The notes beneath the pieces were generated by a model. That model was not told the DNA's origin, made no database searches, and worked only from the letters and a program-made list of their open reading frames with translations. The position numbers and the translations under genes were made by a program. A stretch of 64,000 nucleotides of DNA from Clitoria ternatea (taxonomy: Eukaryota > Streptophyta > Magnoliopsida > Fabales > Fabaceae): positions 111,244,501 through 111,308,500 of the forward strand of contig CM075669.1 of assembly GCA_037962975.1 (NCBI GenBank), written 5' to 3'. Numbering within the stretch: the first letter of the stretch is position 1; each line of letters begins with the position of its first letter. Below are positions 32,711 through 47,344 of the stretch, piece after piece.

Positions 32711-35700
32711 ACACCATGTTAAAGGTTTTCTTTTCTGAACCTCCGTTCCGTTCAAGCCACCCTTCATTTCCACTATGAATTGCTAGCATCATAGGCCAAC
32801 TTTCAATGAACCTAATTGCATCTATCTCCCTCCTGTTCGTGCTCACTTTTCTTCATTTCCAGTTTACCACCTCACTATTCACTGCAGAAATCATCATAAC
32901 TAACAAAACAAACTCATTTTTCCATTTCCTAATCTCACCAAACCCAACCTTACTCAATAATTAAAAAAAAACACTGAAAATTGGAAACTATTCCACAATG
33001 ACATTTTTTGTTGAGAAAACTCAAACATCGTTGGGAAAATAGTTATTACATAGAAAATATTGTTGCAAGTCACAGCGATAAGTGCAGTTGTGAAAAACTT
33101 TACAGCAATAATGAATGTTACTGTTGTAATAAACATTGGCCAACAAATATTATCGTTATTATAACCAATATTTTTGCAACTAAAATTGTCATTATCATTA
33201 CTGCTTTTATCACCAATCTATATTGTTGTCATATCTAAAATATCACAACAACCATGGGATTAAACTAATTTTTGGAGGGTAGGGTTAGAGTAAGACTTGA
33301 GAGCGGTGAGCATGCATGACAAATAATTGCTACGGTTGTTTAGGTAAACGATAATTAATCAGATTTGTTGATTGTTCTAATAAATCAACAAAGGAGGTCT
33401 ACCACACCCAAATGGTTTTATACGTCCATGAAAGAATGGTCTTTAACATTATTGAGATTTTGAAGTTTTTTTCGATGGGAGACATATGACTTAGTAAACG
33501 TCATGTTACTTTGCATGATTATATAGACTATTTTCTTTATATTCATAAATGGAATTATCATGGGAATAAAAATATATTCTATCAAATTTCAGCGTAGTTA
33601 AATTTTTTGGAACTTGATTAAAGTACTTTAAACTTCACCAACTGATCTATGTGATAAAACCAACTTTATTAAGTTAGAACAAAAAACTTTCGAAAAAATG
33701 ATTTACTGAGTCTGTTTTAGTATTTTTTACTGTTATTTTATATAAAAATTAACTAAATACCCTTATTCAAAGTTATAAATCAATAAATAATCTTTATTCG
33801 GGTAAATGTTGGGCCTGGAATCTGTGTCCAATTCGGGTGGTTGCACACCATGTTTTCCCGAGTTACTCATCTGATACTCATCTTTATTTGATAAACTTCT
33901 TTTGGGCTTTAGGGTTTTCTTTTCACTCTATTTTCTTTTCTTCTTCTTTCCATTGAAGCACACCAAAATACAATAGAAGATCTCAAGTTTTAAATTTATT
34001 AGTTATACTAGAATAATAAGAGTTAAATATATTTTCAATTTCTATTAATATAGTTAATTTTAGTTTTATGTAATCTCTTTATTTTCTTTTTAACTTTGGT
34101 CTTTATAACTTTTAAGGCTTTTGAAAAAGATGTTTATCTTTGTATAGTGATGACACATTATATATTTATATTCTCTATGTATGACATTAAATGGTACTGA
34201 GGATTTTTTTAAAATTTTTAAAATTAATGAAAGCTAAAAATAATTAAAAAATAGACAAATGTTTAAGTTCAATGATAGGGTAATATAATTAAAAGTTATA
34301 TTTAAGTGTAGACTTATTTTCCTTTTTGTTTTTTTTTGGTGAATTCCTTTTTGTTTTTTGTCAAGACCTATTTCCTTTTTTTTTTGGTTAAAACCTATTT
34401 CCCTTTTAAGATGAAACATATAACAACATGAAGGTCATAGTTGACTATGCTAGCCCGACCCTGCAGGTTGGCCTAGACAACCCAAATGATGTCCCAAATC
34501 CCAGTCTATCCCTTTAATTAATTAAATCCAAAGCAATTAGCCAATTACATGCCAATGCCTACACCGGTGAATTTCACACAACTATTTTGAATTATAATTA
34601 AATAGAAAAAAGATCGTAAAAAGGGTGCTAAGTCAATGTGAGCTAGTGCGCTTCCTTCCCACTTTTATAAATATCGAAAAGAAGAGTGTAAAGGATAAAA
34701 TCTTAAAGAATTATTATAAGAGAATTATAGTTAATAGTGAAAATATCACTTAAAAAATATAAAGAGTTATTCGACTATACTTTTACAACAATAAAATGAA
34801 GAAAATGAGGGTCATTGACCCGAGTCATGGGATAAAAAAAAAGAAGTGATGTAAGCCCCCTCTTAATCCAAATCCGGGGGAAAAAAAGATAAAAGAGCAG
34901 AAAGATTAACCTGCGAAATCTGAACTTCAATTTCTTCATTTTCTTTTAATATACTCCTATTTCTTTTGTTTTATTTTCCCATAACACCAATCACCACTCG
35001 CTAGTTGCTGCTTCTTTGTCGTCGATGCACAGACTGCAACCTGGTTCCAAAAAAAATCACGCTCCCCAATACACCTCTTAGGCCTTGTAATTTTAGGAAG
35101 GGTGTCCATATTCATTTAGTTAAAAATTAAGTTAATTTTGTTGAGAAAGTTGAAGTTTTAGAAATTTGGTCTAAGTAAATTTAGTTTTAAAAAATATGAT
35201 TTAGATTTGGATATATGATTATAGATAATGATTTGTGTTTGCTAAAAAGAGGTTTGATAATTTTGATTTGAGGAAATAAAATTTGAGTAGAAAATTAGAA
35301 AAACTAGTAACTATAAAAATAAATCAAGAATTTTAAGAGAGTAGGTGGAATGACAACCTTGAGGTAGTTGTTGGGTTGGTCTTTGTATCAACCAAACTGA
35401 AATTTGATAAATGAAAAAATATATATGTAGGTGTAATGAAGTTTTTGATTACATTAAACAATATAAATAATTAATATTAATATTTAAATTTTTTCATTTT
35501 TACGATTTAATTTTTTTAACTAGTTATCAAATGTGTAGATAATTGACCCAAAATGAGAAGTTGTTTGGTGAGAGGAGTTGGCCGAAAACAACTCACCTTT
35601 GCTTATGCCCAATGTCAATTAGGGGGCTGAGGTTTGTTGTTGGAGGTGGAGAAAGCCAAATAGAAATTGAATATAGAGAAACCATGAAAATGGAGAAATA

Positions 35701-36421
35701 TTTACTTGGTCATTTAACCAAACACATACTAAGATTGGTCACAACTTATTCTATAATCCATTTTTGATGAATTTTCAATAGTGTACAAAATTAATACTAA
35801 GTTTATTTTTATATTATTTACAAAACTTGTTACTAAATATAGGCATTAAAGTCTGTTTAATTTTTAATTGGGAAATCCTATCAAAATTGATAAAAAAAAA
35901 ATTTTTTTTACTCATTAATCAAAGAATTTAAAAATTTCAAACAATATTCATCGTTAAATTATCATATCAATATTCATCGTTAACGAAACTCAGATTGGGT
36001 ATCATTTAATTATCTCTTTTTTGCGTTTCTAGCCCCGAATCCTAAACTCGAGTTCAGTGTTCCACCCATAATAAATTTTAGTGTTTTATTATACAATTAG
36101 TATCTTTTTATACTTCTACAGAGAGATATTAATTTATTATAAAAATGGGATAATCGTCATCTTCATCGATAATAGTAGAAACAACGGTGAATGTACGGCG
36201 GAGCTGACCTTTTTCTGAAAACAATTCCCCAAGTAAAAAATAAATCAAGTTAGCGTTAATCATAATCACAGATAAAAGCCACTCATCATTGTTAATTGCA
36301 AATACTAAACCAGCAGTATAATAATAATATTGTAACATGTTCGCTTTGTTCTTCTAGAACACTACTGCCTCTGCCACTCTACAAAGGCGCACCTAAACGA
36401 CGCAACGTATTGGTTTCAGCC
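32711..36421. other. Intergenic DNA upstream of the KNOX gene
   Basis: AT-rich with no supported gene. The last few hundred bases before 36422 presumably hold the promoter and 5' UTR of the KNOX gene, but no TATA box or start site could be assigned with confidence. An in-frame ATG at 36296 would add 42 codons not expected for the family. Confidence 0.5.
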
Positions 36422-39400
36422 ATGGAAGAAGAAATGTACGGCATGCCGTCATCGGCGGAGTACTCCGACAAGGCTTTGATGACACCGGAAAACATATTTC
36501 CGGCGGAGTACCATAGCTTTCTAATGTCTTCCGGGGGCCGGATTCCGATGTTCGGACCTGACGAGTTGTTCTCCGCCGTCACCGTCGCCGAAACCGAACC
36601 CTACACGAACTCATTCGCACCCGAAATTCAACGCCCAAACGACACCTCTTCTCTCATCAAAGCCAAAATCGCTTCTCACCCTCACTACCCTCGCTTACTC
36701 CAAGCCTACATCGATTGTCAAAAGGTAGTTAAATTATTCAATCATTTTTTTTTCATTTTTCCTTTTCATTTCCGTTACAAATTAATAACCTTCTCTAACA
36801 AAATGCAGTTACAAGAAACGGTTTTCTTTGTTGCTTTTTTCAGGTAGGAGCGCCTCCAGAGATCGCGTGTTTGTTAGAGGAAATTCGACGAGAAAACGAC
36901 GTTTACAAGCGGGACGTTGTTTCCACGTGCTTTGGAGACGATCCTGAGCTTGACGAGTTCATGGTCCCCTCTTTCTTTAGTCTCTTCTCTTGCACGCTAT
37001 GAAAGAGATAGCTGTGTTCATATTTATATGTATTAAATAATAATCAATTTTGGAGAAGTAATAACAATGCGAGTTTTGTTTCAGGAAACCTACTGTGACA
37101 TGTTGGTGAGGTATAAATCTGATCTGACGCGGCCTTTTGACGAAGCGACGACCTTCCTCAACAAGATCGAAACGCAGCTCAGCGATCTCTGTACTGGTTC
37201 TTCTTCGCTTCCTACTCTTTCTGGTTAGTATATCAGTCATCTCTTTCTGTTTCACTTCCAATCCTTATCTTTTTCTCTTTCTGGTCCTTTACTCGTTGTT
37301 TGTTGATATCTGTGCTAGCTAGCGAGAATTTTTTGTTACTTTCTCTTGGCTATCTCGTGGTTTTGGGTGCTTTAACATTAATTTCTCTAGACATAAATTA
37401 AACTGAAGACAGTTTACTTAGTCTAACATTAATCTCTTGCCTCAACATTAATCTCTTGCCTCACTGTTCATGCTCGCTTTCTTCTTTTACTGTTGTTTGG
37501 TTGAGACACGCAGTTATTGAAGGTTTAGACAAGGGAAAAGGAAAACCCTAATGAACCTATAGGACTTAATTCTCTCTCTTTCTTCCATTGGATTATGCAA
37601 AACTGTTGCACTGCTTTCTGCAGTGATTGTGGTGAAACTTTAAAAACCCCTCGTTTGTGCATACTCTCGCTGTGAGACTGTAACCTTGCTTATTGCATAA
37701 AAGGAGTTTCAAATGTTTTGTTCATTCTAAGGCTGCCAACAGTGTTTAGACCTTCGGCCTTTTGTTTTTATTATTATTATTTTTTTGTTGGGTTTGTCAA
37801 GACAAAGTTTAAGTCACTAAAAATAATAAAAAATGTTCATTTCTAAGAAAAATCGACTACTTTGGGCGGTTTAAATTTGGTATTGACCGAGGTTAACAAA
37901 ACCCTTTTTGTACCTAGTTTCATCTTTATATTCTTCATATTTATCTTGTATATAGACCCTGCCAGTGACTTTAGTTAGATGAACAAGGGACTTTGAATCG
38001 GCTTTCTAATTTTGTTCTTGCAGACGTGTTTGGTAGTGTTAGCGGCCCCGGTACATGACACCGACCAGAGAATGCATAGACGATGTTTTCCAAACACCCA
38101 ATGGCCTTAAAGGGGCGTTTTTCGATTCTTTTTGTTTTTGTTTTCGTGTTTTCTTTTTCATCCCATTGATGTGATTTGTAGAAAAGTGTTCCACGGATTT
38201 TACCCTCAAAATAGTTACTTTCTTCTAGTTACGACAATGACAAATGACTTATAGTTGATCCTGTCAAATTTTTAGAGCATTTTTCTTCTTGTGATAATAA
38301 CCTTGTTATCTTTCATTTTCCTTATTAACTCCTACGTCGTCAACTTTTGGAAGTTTTGACTTTTCTCAAGCTTGTGAACATTTCATCAAGACAACTTGTG
38401 TAATTTCTCGTTCTAGTAGGTTGTTATTTTAAAAGTGATGACATTTTTTCTATAGCAAAACCTATTTCTAGAGGTGACTTTTGGGTCTGTTAAATCCTAC
38501 TTGTTATATCTGAAAACCACGTGTGTCATATGCTTTAGACTATTTAACACTGAGTTAATGCAGCCTCATGGGACTACACTTCACATGAGTCGTATCTCAT
38601 CGCTTTAACCCTTTGTATGTGTGTGTGAAGTATAGGAAAATTTTCTTCTTTGATCCTTGTTGTATGGATACAAAAAATTTATGGTTTCTTCAAAGTCTTT
38701 ATATATTGTATTGTAACATTCCAGTTTAGCTGCCCATTTTGGATTTGAATGATCTTTCAAAATCTGAGTACTATATTGGCGTGTAATGATGTTCGCTTTT
38801 ATACTTTATTGGAGTATCGAGTTCTGCCAGAGCGTAGGTGATGCAGGTTGTTGTGAGATTAAAAAAAATCCCTTGTAATTATCTAATGATATTGTCTGTC
38901 AGGAGCTCAAGTGATGTTAAGCATTTTTGCAATTTTATAAAATAGAATAAAACCTTGATGAGAAAATTTTATATATGAACCTAGCATAATTGTTGTTGGG
39001 GTTATTCTGTTTAGCATTCTTATTTTCAAATTTCAGCTCAAGGCATCGAATTTGTGAATTTTTCTGTTTTTGTGAAATAAGGGTTGAATGTTTTGGCGAA
39101 GGGCCCAATCTGGTTGACAAGTGATGGCTTTTCTTCCATCCTTTCTTTCTCATCGTATATGTTGAGCTAAATTTTTATGAAACAGAAGTAGCTATAGTAT
39201 GGATTTCCATGGTCATTAACTATTTTGTTATATTATTTTTCCATCACCATATTTCATTTATGCTAGAACTAAGCGGCTCACTATGTTGAGGCTGGCATAC
39301 TTTGGGTTGGTGATTAATGATATTTTATTTGAAACAGAAACGTTGCAAATGCAAAGTCTGGTCTCGTTTGGTTATATATATGGTTGGCAACTAACATAAT

Positions 39401-42400
39401 TTATATTTTGTTTGGAAGTACAGATTACCTTTTAAGTGGTGTTTTTATTTTTTAAATGGATTTACATTGTATGCTTTGATGGATTCTCCTTAATCATTCT
39501 TTTTGCAAGCCTATCTCACTCAACGTGTGCCTGAAAAGCATAAAACTGACCGGACGTGATATTCTTTGATTTCTTTCTCCTTTGTTCTTATGGTTTGTCT
39601 ATTTTCCCTTGTACCGCAGTCAAATTAGATCTTGTGTTTGAAGAAACAAACTTTGTGATGCCTAGCTTGCATTTAAGTAAGCTGCTGGTGTGGCAAATAT
39701 ATGTTTTACTCCTACCATTTGAAGGCATTTAAAGCGTTTGAGCTGTTTTAAACTTATTGCTGTCTTGAAGTTCATGCATTAAAATTTTAATTTGTTGGTT
39801 AAATAGGATTAGATGTCTCAAATGATATATCAAATATTAACGACTGAACGTTTCTATTTGGATAACTTTATATTTGTATCAAATAGTCACTTATCATTTT
39901 CTAGTCTTTAAAAACTACATGGATACATACGAACAGGTTTTGGTTTTGATGTGATCCTCCTGAATGATCAACCGCATGCACTTGATTTTGAATATTGTTG
40001 CATTTAGAATCCTTGCATCCGCTTAATATGTCAGATAGCACCCACTATTATAATACTCGAGACCGTTAAGATTTTCATTCATTAGGAGTCTGAAATTGCA
40101 CATTATTAAGTTTTGTTACTAATGTGTTTCAGTGGTGTTCCTGTTTTTTGTGATATGACTTTGATTTTAATCTATGATTTGCTTTATAATGTGAAATGAT
40201 GGATGCAAAGGATGTGAAGGAATTAAATAGATAATTCTTGCTCGGCTATAAAACTTTAAGCTGAAGCTGAATAAAATTTACCTAGATATGCGTTTCGCCA
40301 TATTTCAATGATCCCAAATAGGTCTCTCTATACAGAAAGGACTTGTTAGTGATTGGTTGATTGAATAGGAATAAGTGGATCATACTGATTAGAGTGATCC
40401 TGTGTCGTGCTGTTTTCTTATATGATGATTTTTGAGACATAAATGAAGAAAGAAAAATGTTATTTTAATTCCTTTTATTTTAGTTTTTTTCGGAGCGTTT
40501 GAGAAGAAGAGAAGCAAATAAAAGGGGCTAACAATATGATAAATAATAATAAGATAAAGAGAAGAGAAAGATGAAGTAGAAAATAGTGTTTGAAAATTGT
40601 CATCATTATTATTTGGTGTTTATCATCAAGGATGAGAATATATTGTTATAATATGGTGAATGTCAAATTGTGTTACATTACATGCTTTTTAAAGGATAAT
40701 TATGAATTAATGTTGGAGAATTAAAAAAGCTTTAGGTTGGCAAACATCTGTAATTTGTTGTCCTGGTTTTACATTTTATTTTTCGTTAAATTATTTTGTA
40801 GATATAGAATGAAGGACGTAAAACAAAATGTTTTTTAGTCACCATCTCTGTTAATTGAGTTAATTAAAAATAAGTTTTGAATTTGTATTAACAAAGTGAT
40901 ATAAAAATGGTGGGAGTAAATGACATGCAGGGAAGACATTGTATGGATTCATGGATAATGCGAATATACATGTAAGTTGTGATGGTTCTTTTCCAAAGCA
41001 TGATCAAGAGATGAAGAAGAGGTTGGTATAATAAAAAATGGTGAATTAGGGGGGAAATCCCGTGTGGGGCGGGTGATTTAAGAGTTAAAACATTCACATG
41101 CACTCCCGCAGTTTACGCTGAGAAAAAAGCAGCTTTTTAATATTTGATAGAACGTTCAATGCTCTTTTTGGATCGTCCTTCCTTCCCCACGCACCATGCC
41201 CTCCCTGCCCACTGCTCGCTTCTGCATACCTTAGCGTCTGCCCCTTCCCCATACATTTTTTATGGCTCTCCCCTCCACCCTCCGGATCTTGCTTTCTGCA
41301 TCTCCATTTCCGGAAACCTCTTTTATATTTACAACTCAAATCTTGTATCTTACTACATTAAAAAAATTATATTCCTATGATTTTTAAGCTAAATCTTATA
41401 TAAGATTACTTGTTTTAGAAAATCGATATATTTTTTACACAACTAATTATGATATTCCATCCTTTAGAGTCAACACAATTGTTGTAAATCATAAACATAA
41501 AAAAGGTTTTGAGCCTTGGCTCTCTTATTTCATGGAAATAATACTTATTGTGTTTCCCTTTACCTCTCTTCTGAAGAATAAAGAAAAAAGTAAGTGGTGT
41601 TCCAACTATTTTTAAAACTGGATTCCTGTTATGAGCGAGACGTGAACGAATTATATTTATATGTACTTTGTTAAATCTTTTAAGCTATTTATGAAAAAAA
41701 AAAATTACTGGCATTAACTTTTTTGTTAATTTTAAGATGATGAATATTTTTCAATGATTCATTAGTATAACTTATTATGCTCATGCATACATCATACACA
41801 GCTTCCACATGAATTTTGATTTAGCTTCGTACATTAAAAATACTTATTTACTGTTTTTCTATTGTGACAAAAAAATGTGAACGAAAAGATGTTATTCTCT
41901 CGAGAGCAAGTTATTTTTACAATATGTTGATAATAATATTGTTTATAACTTGTTTTTCTCTTTTTTATCGTCTTTCTGGTATACAAAAAATGGGAAACGT
42001 GTTATGAGATGTTGTGAGAATATAGTTACTCATTAATCAGTAGACTTTCTGTACTCTAATGAGTTCAAAATTTATGAATTTATCGTTCATAGCAGAGCAT
42101 CATTTGAAGTACAAATATTTTTAAGCGATGTATAAGCTCTACTATATTTCCGTGCAGGGTGACATAAATTTGTGTGACGAATAATTAATTCAGAAGGAAT
42201 CTAGGTACACAACACATTTATTTATTTTTGGTTACAACACAACACATTTATTCACTGTCCTGATAAAGAAACACATTTAATTCACAAGGAATATTTAAAT
42301 AATTGCTGATGAAATAATGGAAAACACTTGTCCGATTTTGTCCGGTGGTTTAAGAGAACAAAGGAGGAAATGGGTGGATGTTCGGGCCCCCACGTAGTTG

Positions 42401-43823
42401 ATACCTAGTTGTTTTGGCGCACTCGTGCCCCTTATACCGTTAAGGTCCTAATTTGTCTTTACTGATGAGCATGGTTGTAAAAATAGGCTTGACCATCTTG
42501 TTTGAACCGGTAAAATAATCATTTTGTTTTTATTATTATCATTATCAGTTCATTTATAATTACATCTCTATCACTGATTTTTCTTGAATCAGTATTCTAT
42601 AGCTTTATAGCACCATGTTAAAATAAAAGTCTTGGTATGATTTGGAAAACATTGTTAATGAGAGTTAAGATCCATAGTCACTATAGTTTGGCACTGATGA
42701 CTGACAATCGATGGAACCTACCACTGACACCGATTTTCTTTTTTATTAGGGTTTATTAAATAATTTATTTTCATCCTAGGTCAAGTCAGGTCTGGTTGTA
42801 CAGTGTTCTCTTATGTGGTGGTCAAATCCTTGTCGGATTTAGTGGGTATCAGTAGCTTGTACATGCTCGTGGCGTACTACCCCAGCACATCGCTAAAAGA
42901 CGTGTCATCAAATGATGATTGATTTACCAACGACCTATGAAAAATTGAATGATTTAATCTGTAAAAACGAGTGTTGTTATTTACGCACCCCGTAGTATAC
43001 ACACACCTTAATAAGGAAATAATGAATATGAAAGGAGATTCAAAGTGAGTTAATTAACAAAAAAAGAGGTGTTAATTGTGATGAATGATATGATTAGAAA
43101 AGTAAAAAAAGAGAGGTATAAGTGTGTGATAATTAGAGTGAGAAATAAAATTGTACAATTCATATCTTTTTAACATTCTCGCTACAGGCTAATGATTGGT
43201 TCCCTAGTGGGTTTATTTATTTAAAATGAAGGAAACATGTATTTTGGCTAGATGATGGGGGTATATCTTCCGAGGAAGGTTTAAGTGCTGGAGACGGTGA
43301 TCCCCATGATGGTCAGTTACGGGGTGAAGATCGAGAGCTTAAGGATAGGCTCTTACGTAAATTTGGAGGTCACATTGGCTCTTTGAAATTGGAATTTTCA
43401 AAGAAGAAAAAAAGGGGGAAGCTACCAAAAGACGCTAGGCAAACACTGCTTCAATGGTGGAATATGCACTACAAATGGCCTTATCCTACGGTAAATATTT
43501 CCTCATTCAAGCTTCACTATTTTTGGGTATAAAAAATTGTTGTCCCTGATTTTTTAAAATTTTGATTTTCCTTGATAATTGTAAACTTCTACATCCTATT
43601 ATCTGCATTACCTCATCACTAATACGGGTCACATGAAAACATTGCGTGTGATAAAATCCAGGAAGGTGACAAAACTGCACTAGCTAAGTCAACGGGGTTA
43701 GACCAGAAGCAAATAAACAATTGGTTTATAAATCAAAGAAAACGTCATTGGAAACCATCTGAAAATATGCCGTTTTCTATGGTGGATGGTCTCACGGGAC
43801 GGTTCCTTACTGATGATGAATGA
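36422..43823 (+). CDS. KNAT6-like: Class I KNOX homeobox transcription factor, KNAT2/KNAT6-like
   Basis: Five exons: 36422-36724, 36844-36963, 37085-37223, 43252-43490 and 43662-43823; all introns are GT-AG and phases agree, giving 320 residues. KNOX1 spans roughly residues 75-115 and KNOX2 125-170; the ELK domain starts at residue 216 (ELKDRLLRKFGG), and the TALE homeodomain has PYP at 264-266 and WFINQRKRHW at 288-297. The start MEEEMYGM and the YSDKALM / SENMPF ends resemble KNAT2/KNAT6 rather than STM or class II proteins. Such nuclear factors bind TGAC-type sites, pair with BELL partners, and act in meristem and organ-boundary identity. No lesion was seen. The separation of KNAT2 from KNAT6 is not resolvable here. 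Confidence 0.95.
37224..43251 (+). other. Giant third intron of the KNOX gene (6,028 bp)
   Basis: It lies between the KNOX2 and ELK coding exons, the usual site of a long intron in class I KNOX genes, where regulatory sequence has been reported for some members. It is AT-rich, with no recognisable nested transposon or gene. Two less AT-rich islands stand out (about 40900-41320 and 42340-42460) and may be regulatory or remnants of insertions. Confidence 0.85.
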
Positions 43824-44291
43824 GATGTGCATATGTGCATATATCGTCAAATATGTATATCCTGATGATTATTGCTTGAACTTTCTTCTGTAAATTCTGA
43901 AAAAAGCAGAATGATGGGGTTGACATTGAAATGCTTAATTACTTTTCCCTCCAAAGAATGGGGAATCAATGGTAGTGTAATTTATCCTCATCACTTGTAT
44001 TACGGATAAATATCCGTTGATGACATGGTGAATGGAAGCAAAGGAATGCTAATGCCGTTTCGGTCTTTTTCGTTAGGAAGAAATTTTATAAAAAATACAC
44101 GAGGAGCCCTTCAACCTTTTTTCATCCTCTTCAATGTCAATGGTAGTTGAGGAAAGTAACATGTTTGAAGTCCTCGACTGTTATGTCGTTATCAAATATT
44201 ATCTTCGGGAATATCTTATTTTCAGGTTTAGTATTTAAAGTATATGGTTTAAATTATAATTAAATACTCTACTAATTTTTTATTCTCAAAG
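43824..44291 (+). other. KNOX 3' flank
   Basis: Presumed 3' UTR and downstream sequence. No unambiguous polyadenylation signal was assigned. It ends with CTCAAAG, the left part of the duplication flanking the hAT-like element. Confidence 0.5.
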
Positions 44292-45379
44292 TAGGGGTGG
44301 TAAAACGGGTCAAAGGGTCAGGCTAGACAAAGCTCGTATAAGCCCGTTAAAATACGGGTTGGGCCGAGCTAGGCCAAAATAGGAAAACACTTGTATTTTA
44401 TGTGACCCGTAGGTCAAATGGGTTGGTCTATTTTTTCTCTTCCAAATTTTACATGTTTTTATTTAAAATTTGAACTATTTTTTGGTCTTTTTTTTAAAAA
44501 TACTTTAAATTTAAATATAAAAACTAGATTTTACCTTTTTAAAATTAGTTTTTTTATAATTAACCTAATTTATTTTTTTAAAAGTTTAAATAAATTATAT
44601 TTGCATTAAATGGAAACAAAATTTTATTATTTATATTTTATAATATTATATTATTAAATTTATAATAATATATGTAAATTAGGAAAGTAGGAAACATAGA
44701 GTGTAAGTGAAAGGAAATGTTTTAGGAAACAGAAACATAGTCTCTTTAACATATATAAATTTTATGTTAGTATAAATTTGTTTTTTTGAATATTTTAATG
44801 TCGGTCCGACGGGTCAGCCTTGACGAGCTAAAACGAGTTAAGCTTAATTGGGAAAACTGTGACACCCAAAACCCAAATTACAAATTCCAATTAATTAACC
44901 CAAATTTTTGAAATAAATTTTTCACGTTTAAAGAATCATTTTAAAATTCATAATTTAAATTCTGAGGTCACGTAAAAATTGATAAATGCGGAATATTATC
45001 ATGCATACTAGTCATGAACGAATAAAACATAATACATTTATATAGCGGAAACGATTGATAAGATTGTAGTACGAGGTACATAATATTGTTACAACACATT
45101 AAATCTCAAATGAAATCAAAGTCAGAGCAATAAAACATAAAAACTTCATTAATTGCACCACTCGTCATTCTGTGAAGCGTGCACTGTAAAAATAATGTAA
45201 GAGTGAAATAAAATATAGAATAAATATAAAATAAGTAAAATTACACAAACACAATCAACAAACAATTATGATATGATGAATATGCCAAACAAGGTCATTT
45301 ACATTTAATAATCTTTAATTTGGTTAAATGATGTCATGATGGATCCATTTTGATTTAGTGGGAATACTGCAGTAAAAAG

Positions 45380-45560
45380 TCTCATAGAGACACAAGTAGG
45401 ACTTAGCATAATGCCACGAATCCCTACCCTTCGTAGCGTTCAAGTACCAAAGTACACAAGTAGGACTTAGCATATACCATGAATCCCTACCCTTCATGGC
45501 GCTTAAGTACCGAAGTACACAAGTATGACTTAGCATAAACCATGAATCCCTACACTTCAT
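45380..45560. repeat. Three-copy 62-64-bp tandem repeat in the solo LTR
   Basis: Each unit carries ACACAAGTAGGACTTAGCATA then CCATGAATCCCTACCCTTCATGGCG, the last part being a small inverted repeat (CCATGAA...TTCATGG). The 78-codon minus-strand ORF here is produced by the repeat. Confidence 0.75.
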
Positions 45561-47344
45561 GGCGCTTAACGAAAATAAGGCTTTAACTCATCATAGAGTA
45601 ACCCCCCACCAGGGCCGGCAATCATGGAACCCTTAAATTCCATGGTGCATCCAAATGCTTATGATGCATGAATGCCTTTAATTCTCTTTATCAATTTAAC
45701 ATACCATGATATCAATACTTCCATAATCACTTGGAAAACCACAAGTCCTCAAATGACACATCACATATATTAATTTTCAAAATCATGGATTTACAGTTCA
45801 ACAACATATTTCAATAAACCACAAGGTATTCATGTATACATTAATTTAGTCATTCATAATTATTCATCACAAAGATATACATATTGTTTGACATTCATAG
45901 GACACTCAATAACATCCATAATAATCAATAATCCCTCAATAATTCATAAATAAATCATTACCCACATGGAAAATATCATTTTCATCCATAATAATCATCA
46001 TAGGTAAATTTCAGAAATTTACAACAACATACATTAGTAAAACGACCATAACGTGAGCAAATCAAATCCTTTTAAAGTAATTCCACTTTTTGCAGTTCCA
46101 TAACAAAATTATCTACAACATTCATGAAGACCATAATTTTAAATTCCAAACAGAAACATCACATAATCACATAATAGTCAATAGGTTATCATTTTTCATT
46201 ATCACCAATTGCTGGAAAATTTACTGGTTTGACAATCTTTAATGAATTAGCTATAACTCATGGTATAAAAATAATTTTTAAATGAGGCTAAGTTCTGTGT
46301 TTCAATAATTCCATTATCTATAATTTTTATGAAGACCAAAAATTCCAAATCCAAACAGAAATATCACAAATTTATAGTATACTAAACTATCTCAAAGAAA
46401 GTAACAAAACGTACATATGTTGGTAAATTCAACGTTTCTGGAGCTACAAAAATAATTTTGGCATGCTTCTGTATTTTAGGTATAACTAAACACTCATAAC
46501 ACAAATATATAAAACTTTTATGAAGACACTAAACACTAATTCTCATCACAAAATTTCCAGTTTTAAAAATAAAAATAGTGATTCACGTCAGCAGATTTTC
46601 AACATGAACATGCTTCTGTATTTTAGGTATAACTAGAGCTACATATATTCTTTTAACTTGAAACCACTTTCTGTAGATCCATAACATAAATATATATAAC
46701 TTTTATGAAGACATCAAAGTCTAAATATGTATGTATAATTCCCAGAATTTTAATATTTACACAAAATAGAAGGTACATATTCCAAAACGGACATACTTTA
46801 GCATTTTTGCAATAACTCGAGCTACAGGCATCCAAATCATGTCATCCAAAGCTCAAAATTCATATAACACATATATATATACAACTTTGATGAATAAATA
46901 AAAGTCAAATTCACACGTTTTCAGCTTCAAAATTAAGTAAGAAGTTACAAAAATGAATCTAGAATTCCTAGAACAGCATGTAATTCTACCCATTTCATAT
47001 TTATTCACAACCCTATCCCCTCTTACCTTGATGGAGGATCCTAGAGTGGTTGAAAGTGTTCTCTTATTTTCCTAGCTTTAGATCAAGAGTGACTTTGATG
47101 GAGAAAATGAAAGAAAATGAGAGAGATACTTCACTAACTTTAGCTTGTTCTAAGAATTCAGACTTAGGAACAAGATGTAGTGTTGATTTAATGATGCAAA
47201 TGACAAGTGGGGGACAAGATTTTCATAATGGGATTATAGTGGGATGTTAGATGCATTAATTATGGTGATAATAGAGGTTTTAGGTGAGAGAAATGGGCTG
47301 GATTGTTGACCATTTCCGCAGCCTACATAATGTAGCTTGTATGA

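Noticed and set aside
33008..33238. 76-codon ORF upstream of the KNOX gene
   Set aside because: AT-rich, low-complexity composition without any recognisable features.
36296..36421. Upstream in-frame ATG for the KNOX protein
   Set aside because: It would add 42 residues unlike KNAT2/6 proteins; the ATG at 36422 gives the expected start.
41094..41339. 81-codon minus-strand ORF in the KNOX intron
   Set aside because: No recognisable domain, and it lies in a GC-richer island where chance ORFs are more likely.
45324..45560. 78-codon minus-strand ORF
   Set aside because: Generated by the three-copy 62-64-bp repeat in the solo LTR.
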